A stretch of DNA of 61,065 nt from Aureimonas ureilytica (GCF_001475935.1 NZ_LDQA01000052.1:1-61065); one strand, 5' to 3'. Counted from the stretch's first letter, positions 17,727-27,262 are shown. The notes: generated from the sequence alone by a model not told the origin. Made by a program: numbers and translations.

Positions 17727-20700
17727 ATGCAGAACGATATCAGCAATTCCGTCCTCCTCGTCATACCTTCGATTAACGGAGGCGACCTGCTGGACCGGAT
17801 GCTGCCCAGCCTGCGTGTGGATCCGGCAAACGTGATTGTGCTCGATCAAGGCAGCGACGACTCAACGCTAAAAGTGTGCGCGAAAGCGGGCGTTGAAGTG
17901 TTGCAGCTCGGAGAGCCTCATACCTATACGCAAGCTTGTAACATCGGCGCCCGCATCGCGGCAGAGCGGAAAAAGAGCTTCGTCTGCGTGTCGAACAACG
18001 ACATCGTGTTTCGCACGAATGTCATTGCCGAACTGCTCGCTGAAATGCAGCGCGATGACCGTCTCGGAATCGTCGCGCCGGCACAGATTATCGTGGATGC
18101 GTCGCTTCCGAACCAGCCGATCTCCTATCGCGTGTTCTGGAATCTCGACAAGGTCGATTTCTATCATGACGTACACGCTCACGACCCGGCGGTAGAGCGG
18201 TTAGAGGCGGACTTCTGCGAGCTGACCTGCGCGCTCATACGTCTGTCGGCGGTCGAGGAGATTGGCTGTCTAGACGACGAGTACGGCTTCTACCACGAGG
18301 ATGCGGATTTCGGCTTCCGGTTGCGTCAGGCCGGATATTCCTGCGCCTATCTTCCACATTCGCAGATAGAGCATTTCACCGGCTCAACTATCAATCGTGA
18401 GAAACTCAGCCGCAAGACAAGTTTCATTGCAAAAAACAAGCGCTATTTTTCAGAGAAACTTCTCGGCTACGGTGTCAATCACCAAGCGGACGACATCGGG
18501 TTCGATCCGGCTTGGTCCGCGATCAACGCCAACCTTCATCCTTACCTTTTGCGCTATGGGCTAATTGACCCGTCTGCACCCGAGATGCTGGTTTCCCTAC
18601 CCGGTGCCCAGACCACGGGTTACTTATACACTCCGCTGGAAGCTCCTTCGATCCCAGAAAACTGGGCGGCAACGGCGCAAGCCTATCAAGGCGTGTTTTC
18701 AACCTCGGATTGGATGCGCGATATCTTCCAGCGTGCCGGGGTCGTCAACAGCTTCCGCGTACCGCTCGGCGTCGAGGTCGATCATTTTAATCCGTTCGGC
18801 CCCGTCCGAAGGCTTTGCGACGAAACCACCTATCTCGTCACCGCTGGGCGTGAACAATCGCGCTCACTGAGAGCCATGCTTCTGGCATGGCATCAGTTTG
18901 TGGGATCGGAAAGGCGAGCGCGTCTCATCCTACTGGGACACGAACTCATCGACTGCGTAGGGCGAGCGCCGGACGCGACATACCGCACATCTAAGTTCCA
19001 GATCTTGCGCTATATTCCTGAGGCGATCGACGTCTATGAGATCATCGCGCCCCTCGAGGTGGATGAGTTAGCGCGGTTGTATCGTTCCATCGATTTCACC
19101 GTCTTTCCATCCTGCGGCGACAGTTCCATTCTTCCGGTTCTCGAGTCGCTCGCCTGTGGTACGCCGGTCATCCACGGATCGTTCGGTTCCATGCGCGAAC
19201 TCTCACTGCCGGGCGGCCTCTATTTTGGCTTGTCAAGCGCAGCGGGAGTTCAGAGCAGCAGGACAGGATGGGAACCCGATGCGCATGAGATACTCACGCA
19301 GCTCCATGAAAGCCATGGCATGAGCGCTCAGAAGCGCGCTTCACTTGCCCAAGCAGGCTATTATCTCATACGAAATGGTTTCACGCTGCGCCACAGCGCG
19401 GTCGCCATAGGGAAGGCGCTCTCGTCTTTACAAACGAGAAATCCTGCGCGCTTTCTCGAGCATCTGACTGCCGCAGGATTGGCTTCGTCTCAGGCGATTG
19501 GTTGGAGCGCGGACCTTCAAAGGCAGATCAGTCGCCAGCGCATCAGTGGCGCCCTTGCCCGCAAGGTTCAAACGGTGGGTCAACTCACCTACCAGATCGG
19601 CAGCGTCTGGGAAGAGAACGGTATGAAGGCCGCAGGCCACAAGGTCGCCCAACAGGTCGGCTTCTTCGCTCGGCACAAATGCCGGCAAGCGACTTACATG
19701 GGGCTCAAATCCGTAGGACGCCTGGGTTCGTTCGCGACGAACTTTCGCAGGCAATCGGAGATACAAGCCCCCCTCATCGAGGATTCCACCCTTCTGATCG
19801 GATATATAGACGCCAATCTCGGGCTCGGGCAGTCTTTGCGAGGCTTGGCGCAAGCGCTTGCGACCACAGCCGAGCCCTTCGCCATCTACCCCTTCACCTA
19901 TGGTGTCGAAGGGCGGCGAGGCGCTCCTTACATGCCTGAGCGGTACGACGAAACGGGCGCGCACGCGATCAACATTATCGAGATTGCCGCCAACGAACTG
20001 CCGACCCTGTTCGCCCATATACCCCAGGATCGTTTCGATCGTAGTTACAATATCCTGCGCACGTACTGGGAGTTGAGCCGCGCCCCGGAAGAATGGCGCT
20101 CTCTGCTGGAACCAATTGACGAAATCTGGGCTCCGAACAGCTTCGTGGCCGAGAGCTTCCAAAGCATATTCGACAAAACGATCACGATCGTGCCGCCCTG
20201 CGTTAGTCTACCTGACTGGGAAAAGAGTCCTGTCGAGCGCTTTATAAAGTATCCCAGCTGGTTCCATTTCCTGTTCTCCTTCGACTATTTCTCATTTCCT
20301 CAGCGTAAGAATCCCCTGGGCGTCGTTCGAGCCTTCCGCCGCGCCTTTCCCGACCCATCGACGCCGGTTGGCTTGATCATCAAGTCGACGGGCGCAGTGG
20401 GTCATTTCCCGGAGATCAAGCAGGAGTTGCAGTCGGCTGCGCGTCATGATCCACGGATTCGGGTACTCGATGAACACTTCTCGCGCGACGAGATGCTTTC
20501 GCTGATCGAAGTGGCGGATTGCTACGTGTCTCTTCATCGTTCCGAAGGATTCGGCTTAGGAATGGTGGAGGCCATGATGATGGGCAAGCCCGTCATTGGT
20601 ACGGGCTATTCCGGGAACGCAGAATTCGTCCGAGACGACACGGCGTTCCCTGTCGACTATCGTCTTCGTCCCCTTGCTGCGGGCGAGTACGTTTATTCAG

Positions 20701-20891
20701 AGGGACAGGTTTGGGCGGAACCGGACGAGGTTTCCAGCGCAGCGCAGATGGTGCGGGTGTTCAACGACCGGGCCGACACAGCTCTGCGATCAAAAGCGGG
20801 GCGCGAGTTCGTTCGCGAACGCTATGGGCCCGAGAATGTCTCCAGGCTGGCGACGGAGCGACTGGCAGCCATCAGATCCAGCCGGACCTGA
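17727..20891 (+). CDS. Three-domain glycosyltransferase (GT2-GT4-GT4)
   Basis: This 1054-residue protein is predicted to be cytoplasmic. Residues 1 to about 260 form a GT2 domain (LLVIPSINGGDLLDRML, VLDQGSDDST, SNNDIVF as the metal site, GFYHEDADFGFRLRQAGY). Residues about 290-590 form a GT4-like domain (FRVPLGVEVDHF, FPSCGDSSILPVLESLACG). Residues about 690-1050 form a second GT4 (GYIDANLGLGQSLRGLAQAL, PPCVSLPDWEK, LHRSEGFGLGMVEAMMMGKP with the E-x7-E-like pair). Such fused enzymes polymerise repeat units with several linkages. With Gmd, Rmd and RgpF nearby it is likely a rhamnan or mixed O-polysaccharide polymerase. It stands apart from the upstream cluster and may have its own promoter. 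Confidence 0.88.
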   Translation: MQNDISNSVLLVIPSINGGDLLDRMLPSLRVDPANVIVLDQGSDDSTLKVCAKAGVEVLQLGEPHTYTQACNIGARIAAERKKSFVCVSNNDIVFRTNVIAELLAEMQRDDRLGIVAPAQIIVDASLPNQPISYRVFWNLDKVDFYHDVHAHDPAVERLEADFCELTCALIRLSAVEEIGCLDDEYGFYHEDADFGFRLRQAGYSCAYLPHSQIEHFTGSTINREKLSRKTSFIAKNKRYFSEKLLGYGVNHQADDIGFDPAWSAINANLHPYLLRYGLIDPSAPEMLVSLPGAQTTGYLYTPLEAPSIPENWAATAQAYQGVFSTSDWMRDIFQRAGVVNSFRVPLGVEVDHFNPFGPVRRLCDETTYLVTAGREQSRSLRAMLLAWHQFVGSERRARLILLGHELIDCVGRAPDATYRTSKFQILRYIPEAIDVYEIIAPLEVDELARLYRSIDFTVFPSCGDSSILPVLESLACGTPVIHGSFGSMRELSLPGGLYFGLSSAAGVQSSRTGWEPDAHEILTQLHESHGMSAQKRASLAQAGYYLIRNGFTLRHSAVAIGKALSSLQTRNPARFLEHLTAAGLASSQAIGWSADLQRQISRQRISGALARKVQTVGQLTYQIGSVWEENGMKAAGHKVAQQVGFFARHKCRQATYMGLKSVGRLGSFATNFRRQSEIQAPLIEDSTLLIGYIDANLGLGQSLRGLAQALATTAEPFAIYPFTYGVEGRRGAPYMPERYDETGAHAINIIEIAANELPTLFAHIPQDRFDRSYNILRTYWELSRAPEEWRSLLEPIDEIWAPNSFVAESFQSIFDKTITIVPPCVSLPDWEKSPVERFIKYPSWFHFLFSFDYFSFPQRKNPLGVVRAFRRAFPDPSTPVGLIIKSTGAVGHFPEIKQELQSAARHDPRIRVLDEHFSRDEMLSLIEVADCYVSLHRSEGFGLGMVEAMMMGKPVIGTGYSGNAEFVRDDTAFPVDYRLRPLAAGEYVYSEGQVWAEPDEVSSAAQMVRVFNDRADTALRSKAGREFVRERYGPENVSRLATERLAAIRSSRT

Positions 20892-20927
20892 AACTTTCCG
20901 ATCGCTTTCGCCGCCACCGTAAAACAC

Positions 20928-21884
20928 CTACTTGCGTCCGAGCAGTGCTTTCAGGCCTGCTCGAGCATGCTCTGGAAGCATCCGGTAGACGGGCGCCAAA
21001 ATGCGGAATGCGAGGCTGTGGTTGCTTATAGGCGATGGCTCGAACCGGGCGGAGTCCGGGGATACGTAGGGGGACGGAAAAAGTAGGCTTGGCTTCAGGG
21101 CATGTTCGTGCGTCCTGAGCATAATCTCCGTATCGCTCACATCCGGTTCGTCTTGCATGATGGCCGGCATCGCAACCGATAAATAGTCGCGACGCCGTGC
21201 TTCGACGGGAAAGATTCGCTCCATTGCATGCGCGATCGTTCCATCGAGCTGACCTTCTTCCTGCTCGAACAAATCCATCAGACGTGGATCTGTCAGGCCC
21301 GACAGGGCCTGCTTACGGAACCAGAACATACTTCCTGCCGCGAAGTAGGTATCGTCCATGTCGGTATCGGAAAAATCATGGTCAATGACATGGAAGATCC
21401 GGTTCATGGCTGGGCCGTTCTCCAGCACCCATGGGCGAACCGGAAGGCAAAAGCCGCTCGGGGCGACCAGCCCAATCCCCGTATGCCGAACCAAGGACGT
21501 CACGATGTCGGAAACCCCGGATCGGGACGGCAAAAGCGAGGACAGCAGATCCGCGCGCCATTGCGCGCCATCAGCGCGCTGGGGAGATTTCTTCGTGTGG
21601 AGCTTCAGGCCAATCTCGAAATCGTCCGCTGCCGCCAGCGCATGGAGGAATGGCAGGATATCCCGACCGCGGTTCTCGACTGGCAGAACAGTCGCGTTCA
21701 GAAGATACGGACTTTCAGGAATCGTAATCTTATCGCCAAAGTGCGAACTTGTGACATAAAGGCGAAACGGTACCTCGACGCGATCCACCAGAAGGCAAGC
21801 CATGTCCCGCCAGATTTCAGGGTAATGTACGTGGACGAAGATTGCGATCGGCCGGGGCGTAGAAAAACTAGAAGCAGGGGTCAT
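20928..21884 (-). CDS. Rhamnan synthesis protein F family (RgpF-like)
   Basis: The 318-residue protein matches the RgpF family: PIAIFVHVHYPEIWRDMACLL near the start, PVENRGRDILPFLHAL, EIGLKLHTKKSP and FAAGSMFWFRKQAL. Members take part in rhamnose-containing polysaccharide synthesis, probably as glycosyltransferases adding side groups or finishing the chain. It converges with the three-domain transferase, leaving 36 bases between the stops. The 5' end is about 310 bases from repA in divergent orientation. Its presence strengthens the case that this locus makes a D-rhamnose polymer. Confidence 0.85.
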   Translation of the reverse strand: MTPASSFSTPRPIAIFVHVHYPEIWRDMACLLVDRVEVPFRLYVTSSHFGDKITIPESPYLLNATVLPVENRGRDILPFLHALAAADDFEIGLKLHTKKSPQRADGAQWRADLLSSLLPSRSGVSDIVTSLVRHTGIGLVAPSGFCLPVRPWVLENGPAMNRIFHVIDHDFSDTDMDDTYFAAGSMFWFRKQALSGLTDPRLMDLFEQEEGQLDGTIAHAMERIFPVEARRRDYLSVAMPAIMQDEPDVSDTEIMLRTHEHALKPSLLFPSPYVSPDSARFEPSPISNHSLAFRILAPVYRMLPEHARAGLKALLGRK

Positions 21885-22197
21885 GAAAGGCAGGATCGGT
21901 CCATATAATCTGGTAGGCCACGTGTGGGCTGTTCTTCGCGATCCGCCCGCATATGATCGGGCTTCGATATTAGTGGATCACGAACCACCTTGCCAACAGC
22001 TGAGGGATTGATCCGAGTTGCAGGCGGACCGTTGTTCGAACCCGATGCACAGATATTGGAAAGCGTCCCATAACTCAGATCTAAAGCTAGGGCACGGTCC
22101 TAATCCTACGCCAGCCCATTCGACGTCGCCTCATTATCTGCGCTATGCCTGAACCTTGGACATCATTGGCACCGGTCAACCGGTCACGGTCTTGGTC
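21885..22197. promoter_or_regulatory. Divergent region between rgpF-like gene and repA
   Basis: About 310 bases hold the promoters for the RgpF-like gene and for repA. Immediately before the repA start there is a cluster of short repeats (CCGGTCA twice in tandem, then CGGTC and TGGTC, about 22171-22197). These could be an initiator-binding autoregulatory site. No gene is seen. Confidence 0.4.
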
Positions 22198-23403
22198 ATG
22201 AGCAGGCATAAACTCGATCTTCTAGCACGCGACGCGTTCGCAGCCCTCTCGCTGCATGAGAAGAACGCCTATCTGCAAGGCGTGGTCAAAGAAATCCAGA
22301 CCGCGCGTGGCGAAGTGTTCGAACCTCTGGAGAAGGACGCGCTGAGCCGACTGCGCCGTTTCTATTCGCGTCGCAGCTTTGCCGACCTCCAGCTCGAAAA
22401 GATCAGCAACGAGCGCCTACGGGCTGCTATGGGCAAATGGGGTGAGGCCATTCATCTGGGCGAAGTCCAGAAGGCCATCACCCATGAGGCACCCAGCCAG
22501 CCCCGCCCCACCAAGCGGGCCGCTCCTCTGGATGACGACCAGCTCTCCTTCTTCGTCCCGACGGTTCATGACGCACCGGTCAAGGACGATCTCAACCTCA
22601 TGGATATCGCACCCTTCTCCTTGTCGAAGACGGTCAAGGGCGGGGTTCTGCGCTATGAGCTGAAAGACAGCATCGTCACGATCGAAGGCGGTGCCGAAGT
22701 GGGTCTGGCAACGGCCTACGACTACGACATCTTCATCAACATGGTGTCGCATCTCGCGGCCGAGATGCGCGAATATGGGATCGCCCAGAAGAAGGGGCTG
22801 CGACCCGACATTCCCGCTCGCATCTATCGACCTGCCGCAGCCGAGCTTTTGAAGTTCTGCCGGCGCGATCTGGGAGGCAAGCAATATCTGGAACTGGAAA
22901 AGGCTCTCGATCGCCTGCAGGCGACACGCATCAAAATCACCAATCTCAGCGACGGCAAACGTCGCGAAACGGAAGCGTTTCCGCTCATCGGCCATTTCAA
23001 GGTCGTGTCACGCACGGTGCAGGACAAGATCGATCAGGTAGAGATCGAGATACCAGGCTGGGTTTACGAGGGCGTCGTCACGCCCAGTGGCAAGCCCTCG
23101 ATCCTGACCCTCAACCCCGACTATTTTCTGATCGCGCGACCGCTCGCGAAATTCATCTATCGCCTCGCCCGCAAAACGGCGGGGGAAGGTGAGGCTTTCT
23201 ATCGCGTCAATGACGTCCACGTGCGCAGCGGCTCGCGTCTACCGGCGCATAAATTCGCTCAGGCCCTAGAGCGGTTGGTCGAAGGAACAAAGGAAGACCC
23301 GCTTCCAGATTATAATCTAGAGTTGCGACAAGGCGAGAGAGGGCAGGTGCTTCACATGCGGAAGCGGTTGGAACTCGCCAATGAGTCTGACAGTCTGGAA
23401 TGA
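22198..23403 (+). CDS. repA: Plasmid replication initiator RepA (RPA family)
   Basis: The 401-residue product matches the alphaproteobacterial plasmid initiator family (Replication initiator protein A). It has an N-terminal helical region, GGVLRYELKDSIVTIEG, FINMVSHLAAEMREYG, LEKALDRLQATRIKITNL and WVYEGVVTPSGKPSIL, ending with a winged-helix-type segment (FIYRLARKTAGEGEAFYRVNDVH). It should bind the seven iterons just downstream and open the origin. I chose the ATG at 22198; a TTG at 22156 is an alternative. No parA/parB partition genes accompany it in this window, unlike repABC plasmids. It marks this contig as plasmid DNA. Confidence 0.92.
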   Translation: MSRHKLDLLARDAFAALSLHEKNAYLQGVVKEIQTARGEVFEPLEKDALSRLRRFYSRRSFADLQLEKISNERLRAAMGKWGEAIHLGEVQKAITHEAPSQPRPTKRAAPLDDDQLSFFVPTVHDAPVKDDLNLMDIAPFSLSKTVKGGVLRYELKDSIVTIEGGAEVGLATAYDYDIFINMVSHLAAEMREYGIAQKKGLRPDIPARIYRPAAAELLKFCRRDLGGKQYLELEKALDRLQATRIKITNLSDGKRRETEAFPLIGHFKVVSRTVQDKIDQVEIEIPGWVYEGVVTPSGKPSILTLNPDYFLIARPLAKFIYRLARKTAGEGEAFYRVNDVHVRSGSRLPAHKFAQALERLVEGTKEDPLPDYNLELRQGERGQVLHMRKRLELANESDSLE

Positions 23404-23410
23404 CAAAAAA

Positions 23411-23709
23411 CCGTACTTCAGTCCGTCCGGTTTTGACAAAAAGAGCTTTCCAAGCGCAAGGCCTATGTCAAAATGCCGTACATCAGTCCGCTCGTTTTTG
23501 ACAAAATCACGCGGACCGCTTCAGGTACGCCGTGTCGGGAATTGCCAAAACACCGTACATCAGTCCGCCCGGTTTTGACAAAAATCGGATCTCGGCAGGT
23601 GATTTCCAGCGCTCGAAACGAGGAACAAAACCGTACATCACTGCCAAAAAAACCGTACATCATTCCGTCAACGCCGTACATCATTCCGTCAAAACCGTAC
23701 ATCATTCCA
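23411..23709 (+). repeat. Seven iterons, presumed replication origin
   Basis: Seven direct copies of a 15-base unit, consensus CCGTACATCAKTCCG, start at 23411, 23476, 23553, 23631, 23653, 23674 and 23695. The first three are 65 and 77 bases apart. Each is followed at a fixed distance by the quasi-palindrome TTTTGACAAAA. The last four are packed at 21-22 base intervals, two helical turns, with the linker TCAA or AAAA. The fourth and seventh copies are degenerate at their ends. Placement just after repA, with AT-rich DNA beyond, fits an iteron origin. Confidence 0.9.
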
Positions 23710-24492
23710 AAAACAGGGCTTAAGCCGTTGTTCCTGGTAAGGAATTTTCTCTAAAACTAGATAAAAACTAGAAAAACGTCCAAAAACTCCAAGCGCGCGA
23801 GATTTTGCCAAAAACGGTGGAGCACATCTCGTTTCGACCGGGCAGGTGAGATAGCGGATAAGGCATATCCGAGACGCTGGAATGGCGTTGCCGAGAGCGC
23901 ATGGCCAGGTGGTGGCACGGACGGTCATTCGCATCAGCACCGAACCTTGTTCCCAGACGCAGGTCCGCTTGCAGTCCACCTCGTCCATCTCGACTGAAGC
24001 TGAAAGGCGAACGAGTTTCGCGCAGGAAAAGCCAAAACCAACGCGCGTATCTGCTCGACCTCGATTGGAATAACGAAGCCTTGTCGTTCCTCGAACGACG
24101 CTGCTTCACCCAACGGACGGCTCGATCTCATCAACAAGGAAGGAGACAGGCGCGATCCAACCAACTCCTGGCCGCGATCGGGATCGCCGTGAGGCGCTGT
24201 CGATCCGGGGACTGGCGTGAGCGTTTGCCAACGACACTGGGGCAGCACTCAAAAAGGCGAACGCTCAAGTGCTAGGTTCTCGCCCGAGCATACAAACGAC
24301 CTGCGAGCCGTTCGACAACGAGACAGGGAACCATGCCTCGAGCCAACTCAGATTCAAAACGAACTGATGGCGAAACGAAACCATTCGGCCTTACGCAACG
24401 AGCAGATGCATACGGGTTCGGTGAAGATGCGACTGCCCGCTTCCAACGTTGGAAGGTTGGAAGCGGGCATGATCAGCCATGGGATGCGAGGT
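23710..24492. other. AT-rich origin flank and gene-free DNA
   Basis: The first part (about 23744-23785) is AT-rich with the tandem repeat AAAACTAG and TAAAAACTAGAAAAAC, a plausible DNA-unwinding element beside the iterons. The remaining 700 bases contain only short frames without family resemblance. An oriT or partition site could lie here, but no signature is visible. Confidence 0.45.
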
Positions 24493-25224
24493 TCAGACCT
24501 GCTGCATACCACCATCGACGCAGAGTTCCGCGCCGGTGATGAAGCTTGCCTCGTCGCTGAGAAGGAACAGCGTCGCGGAGGCCACCTCTTCGGGGCGTGC
24601 CATGCGACCCAGCGGGATCGGCGCGATCAGAGCCGCGCGTCCGTCTTCCGATACGGCCGCCATCATGTCCGTATCGGTTGGGCCGGGTGCCACGACATTG
24701 ACGCGGATACCGCCTGGTGCAAGTTCAGCGGCCCAGGAACGAGCATAGGATCGCACCGCCGCCTTCGTGGCCGCATAGGTGCTGTAGGGCGGAATGCCCA
24801 TGGTATCTGCAATCGATCCCATCAGGACCACCGAAGCGCCTTCACTGAGCGCGGGCAAAGCCGCTTTGAGGCCAAACACCATGCCACGCACGTTCACCGC
24901 GAAATGGCGATCGAAGTGCTCCAGAGTCTGATCCGCAATCGAGGCAGGCTCGGAGAGACCGGCGTTCAGAACGAGGAGGTCCAGGTGCCCTCGCGCTTTG
25001 ATCACGTCCGCAACGACGCGCTCCAAATCCTTCGGAGAGGCGGCATCGGCCACGAGACCACGAACATCTCCGCCGAGCTTGCGGGCGGCGTCCTCCACCT
25101 CGTCGGCCCGTCTCCCGGTCAAGAAGACGGTGGCTCCTTCGCGCGCGAGACGTTCGGCAATCGCCAGACCGATCCCTTTGGCGCCTCCGACCACGAGAGC
25201 GGTCTTGTTCTCAACTCTTGCCAT
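24493..25224 (-). CDS. SDR-family oxidoreductase
   Basis: This classical short-chain dehydrogenase of 243 residues has VVGGAKGIGLAIA (TGxxxGxG-type loop), TGRRADE suggesting NADP preference, LNAGLSEP (NNAG-like), a catalytic Ser in LMGSIAD and YSTYAATKAAV (YxxxK), ending SFITGAELCVDGGMQQV. The substrate is unknown. It is transcribed away from an HxlR-type regulator across 82 bases containing a near-palindrome, the usual arrangement for a quinone- or aldehyde-responsive detoxification gene. Its ATG is at 25224. Confidence 0.88.
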   Translation of the reverse strand: MARVENKTALVVGGAKGIGLAIAERLAREGATVFLTGRRADEVEDAARKLGGDVRGLVADAASPKDLERVVADVIKARGHLDLLVLNAGLSEPASIADQTLEHFDRHFAVNVRGMVFGLKAALPALSEGASVVLMGSIADTMGIPPYSTYAATKAAVRSYARSWAAELAPGGIRVNVVAPGPTDTDMMAAVSEDGRAALIAPIPLGRMARPEEVASATLFLLSDEASFITGAELCVDGGMQQV

Positions 25225-25255
25225 CGCACATGCTCCTTGCTCAGCGATGGCCTCC

Positions 25256-25274
25256 AGATATACGACAGGTATCT
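25256..25274. promoter_or_regulatory. Candidate HxlR operator between SDR and regulator genes
   Basis: AGATA (25256-25260) and TATCT (25270-25274) form an interrupted palindrome around TACGACAGG, centred between the two divergent starts. Its position and symmetry fit a dimeric winged-helix repressor, but the HxlR consensus is too variable to confirm this. Confidence 0.4.
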
Positions 25275-25306
25275 AGTCGCAAGAACGCACTTCGAAGAGC
25301 CTAGAT

Positions 25307-25699
25307 ATGCCTGATGATACCGAGCTTGAGCTTTTGTCGGAGCAGGCATGCGCGGACATGGTTCGCATCCGACCGGTTCTGGATCGGATCGCCGACAAGT
25401 GGACGATCCTGATCCTGACCGTGCTGTGCCCCAAGCCAGCCCGATTCAACGAGATCAAACGACGGCTGAACGGCATCACGCACAAGGCGCTCGCGGACGC
25501 TTTGAAGCGGTTGGAACGCAACGGCCTCGTCACGCGAACCGTCCTGCCGACCGCCCCGATTGGTGTGGAGTACGCGATCACGCCGCTCGGCCACTCCCTG
25601 CGCCAGCCATTCGAGGCATTGTGTGCTTGGGCACTCGCATACGGGCCCGATATCGAGCGAGCAGGAGCTCGCTTCGATCAGACAAAGGCAGACCGATAA
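25307..25699 (+). CDS. HxlR-family winged-helix transcriptional regulator
   Basis: The 130-residue regulator has the HxlR core: VLDRIADKWTILILTVL, FNEIKRRLNGITHKALADALKRLERNGLVTR (recognition helix and wing), PIGVEYAITPLGHSL. It carries a cysteine near the N-terminus (EQACADMVRI), which in several family members senses electrophiles or oxidants. It sits back-to-back with the SDR gene, which it probably represses together with itself. Confidence 0.88.
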   Translation: MPDDTELELLSEQACADMVRIRPVLDRIADKWTILILTVLCPKPARFNEIKRRLNGITHKALADALKRLERNGLVTRTVLPTAPIGVEYAITPLGHSLRQPFEALCAWALAYGPDIERAGARFDQTKADR

Positions 25700-26175
25700 C
25701 GGCAACCTGCAGCCTCAAGGGCCAATTCATGTTCGCTTCACGGTAGGGTCGGACACTCGCGGACGTTTGCGACGGGGCCGCAACCCCCATGGTTTGTCCA
25801 GAAGCTGTTCGAACCTCTCAGCGAGCGGAGCGGCCTGTTTTGCGCATGGCGTAGACGCATGCGACGATGTGCAGGTCTGCCAGTCCATAACACGCTCGGC
25901 TCGGTTGCGGTTGCCGCAGATTCGATGTGGATAGGCGTCCTTACGTTTTGTTTCGCTACGGCGGCACGCCGACGCTATGACAGACTTCCAACCGGACCGT
26001 CGTGCGCGTCATTTCCATGGTCCGTTCCGGGCTGCAGAGGCAGTTTAGACGCACCGCGTTGGAATCGAAATGCATGCAGTTGAACTCGTTATTGCATGCC
26101 ATGACCATCGGACGCTTCAACGTCCCGTTGAGGGGTGCTAAAGCCGCACGATTGCGGGATGGAAGGTAGCGCCGA
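25700..26175. promoter_or_regulatory. Intergenic region with two TGCATGC boxes ahead of the GntR gene
   Basis: About 475 bases show no supported gene. Near the 3' end, TGCATGC occurs at 26071-26077 and again at 26093-26099, 22 bases apart (two helical turns) and about 75-100 bases before the GntR start. The same core recurs at 27211 ahead of the ABC operon. The boxes are good candidates for autoregulatory GntR sites. Confidence 0.45.
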
Positions 26176-26931
26176 GTGACGAGCGAAACGGTTGAGGAGG
26201 GCCAGTCGAAGGCCATGGACCGGGCATCGATGATTTGCCGAGCCATTCGTCGCGCCATTCTGGAACGCGCCTTGATGCCCGGCGACAAGCTGCCGGAAGA
26301 TCAACTGGGCGAGCGTTTCGGCGTCAGCCGAACGCTTGCCAGACATGCCCTCGGGCAGTTGGCATCCGAGGGGCTCGTGGAGCTTCGGCGCAACCGGATC
26401 GCCGTGGTCGCCACCCCGTCCTTCGAGGATGCGCGCGACGAGTTCGATATTCGCGTCGAACTGGAGCGGCTGGTGGTCAAGCATCTGGCTGGGCGTCTGT
26501 CGCCTCGCCAGCTCGCCGAACTTTCGAGCCACGTGGAAGCCGAAGAGCAGGCGCGAAACGGGCCGGAAGCGGCCTCGCTGCGACTTGCGACGGAATTTCA
26601 CGTGCGGCTCGCCGAGATGACCGGACGCCCAACCCTGTCGCGCTACGTCCGTGAGACGGCCTATCGATCCTGCCTCTCGCTCGCCGCCTTCGGACGCCCT
26701 CATTCCAGCGAATGCGCCATCTCGGAACATCGTGAGGTTTTGTCCGCTCTCGAGTCAGGGGATGCGGCCCGTGCCAGTCAGTTGATGGCTCACCATCTCG
26801 AGCAGGTCGCCCAGCGCGCGCTTCTGAAGGCACCGGACGCTCGCGGGGACCTCATGGATATTCTCGCGCCCTATGCCGAGATGGAAGCGCCGTCCGCGCG
26901 CGGCCGCCGCCGGATCGCGGACGAGGTCTAA
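26176..26931 (+). CDS. GntR-family regulator, FCD subfamily
   Basis: This 251-residue repressor-type protein has an N-terminal winged helix (AIRRAILERALMPGDKLPEDQLGERFGVSRTLARHALGQLASEGLVEL). The FCD ligand domain follows (FDIRVELERLVVKHLAGRL, FHVRLAEMTGRPTLSRYV, EHREVLSALESGDAARASQLMAHHLEQV) with the histidines that bind a metal and usually a carboxylate effector. The start is GTG 26176 with GGAAGG upstream. It is encoded just upstream of, and on the same strand as, the ABC transporter operon, which it probably controls. Confidence 0.9.
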   Translation: MTSETVEEGQSKAMDRASMICRAIRRAILERALMPGDKLPEDQLGERFGVSRTLARHALGQLASEGLVELRRNRIAVVATPSFEDARDEFDIRVELERLVVKHLAGRLSPRQLAELSSHVEAEEQARNGPEAASLRLATEFHVRLAEMTGRPTLSRYVRETAYRSCLSLAAFGRPHSSECAISEHREVLSALESGDAARASQLMAHHLEQVAQRALLKAPDARGDLMDILAPYAEMEAPSARGRRRIADEV

Positions 26932-27210
26932 GGACCTGTCGGGGAACCGGCAGGCAAAAGGCTGATGAGGGATTGTCGCCCGTTCCTGTGAGCGAAACAG
27001 AACCGATGCCGACGGCATACCGGTAAGCCTCCGACAAACGGCTAGCGAAGCGGCGCGGCCGACCGATCCCAAGTCTCTCAGACAGCCTAGAGGGCTGTGT
27101 CGGCAGCTCGCGCCCAATCGGCTTCCCCTCCTTAAGAACCCGAGCGATCTCGGCTGGACCAACACCTGCTCCTTCGGGGCATCCCGTTCATTCGCAGGCA
27201 TGAAAGAAAG

Positions 27211-27262
27211 TGCATGCGATTCTTTTGATTTTTGTTTTTCCCTCTTTTCAAAATCGCACGCA
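27211..27262. promoter_or_regulatory. Inverted repeat ahead of the amino-acid ABC operon
   Basis: TGCATGCGATT (27211-27221) and AATCGCACGCA (27252-27262) are inverted with 10 of 11 positions matching, separated by a T-rich 30-base spacer. The TGCATGC core matches the two boxes ahead of the GntR gene, suggesting shared control. It lies about 110-160 bases before the binding-protein start, so it could also fold as a leader hairpin. Confidence 0.45.

Noticed and set aside
22198-23403. repABC-type replicon
   Set aside because: No parA/parB-like genes precede the initiator, and the protein matches the RPA initiator family rather than RepC.
23463-23705. An 80-codon frame with repeated MMYG-type units
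   Set aside because: The repetition is the reverse translation of the iterons, not a repeat protein.
23411-23709. Possible CRISPR array
   Set aside because: Repeats are 15 bases, spacing is irregular or about 21 bases with near-identical linkers, and there are no cas genes; an iteron origin explains it better.
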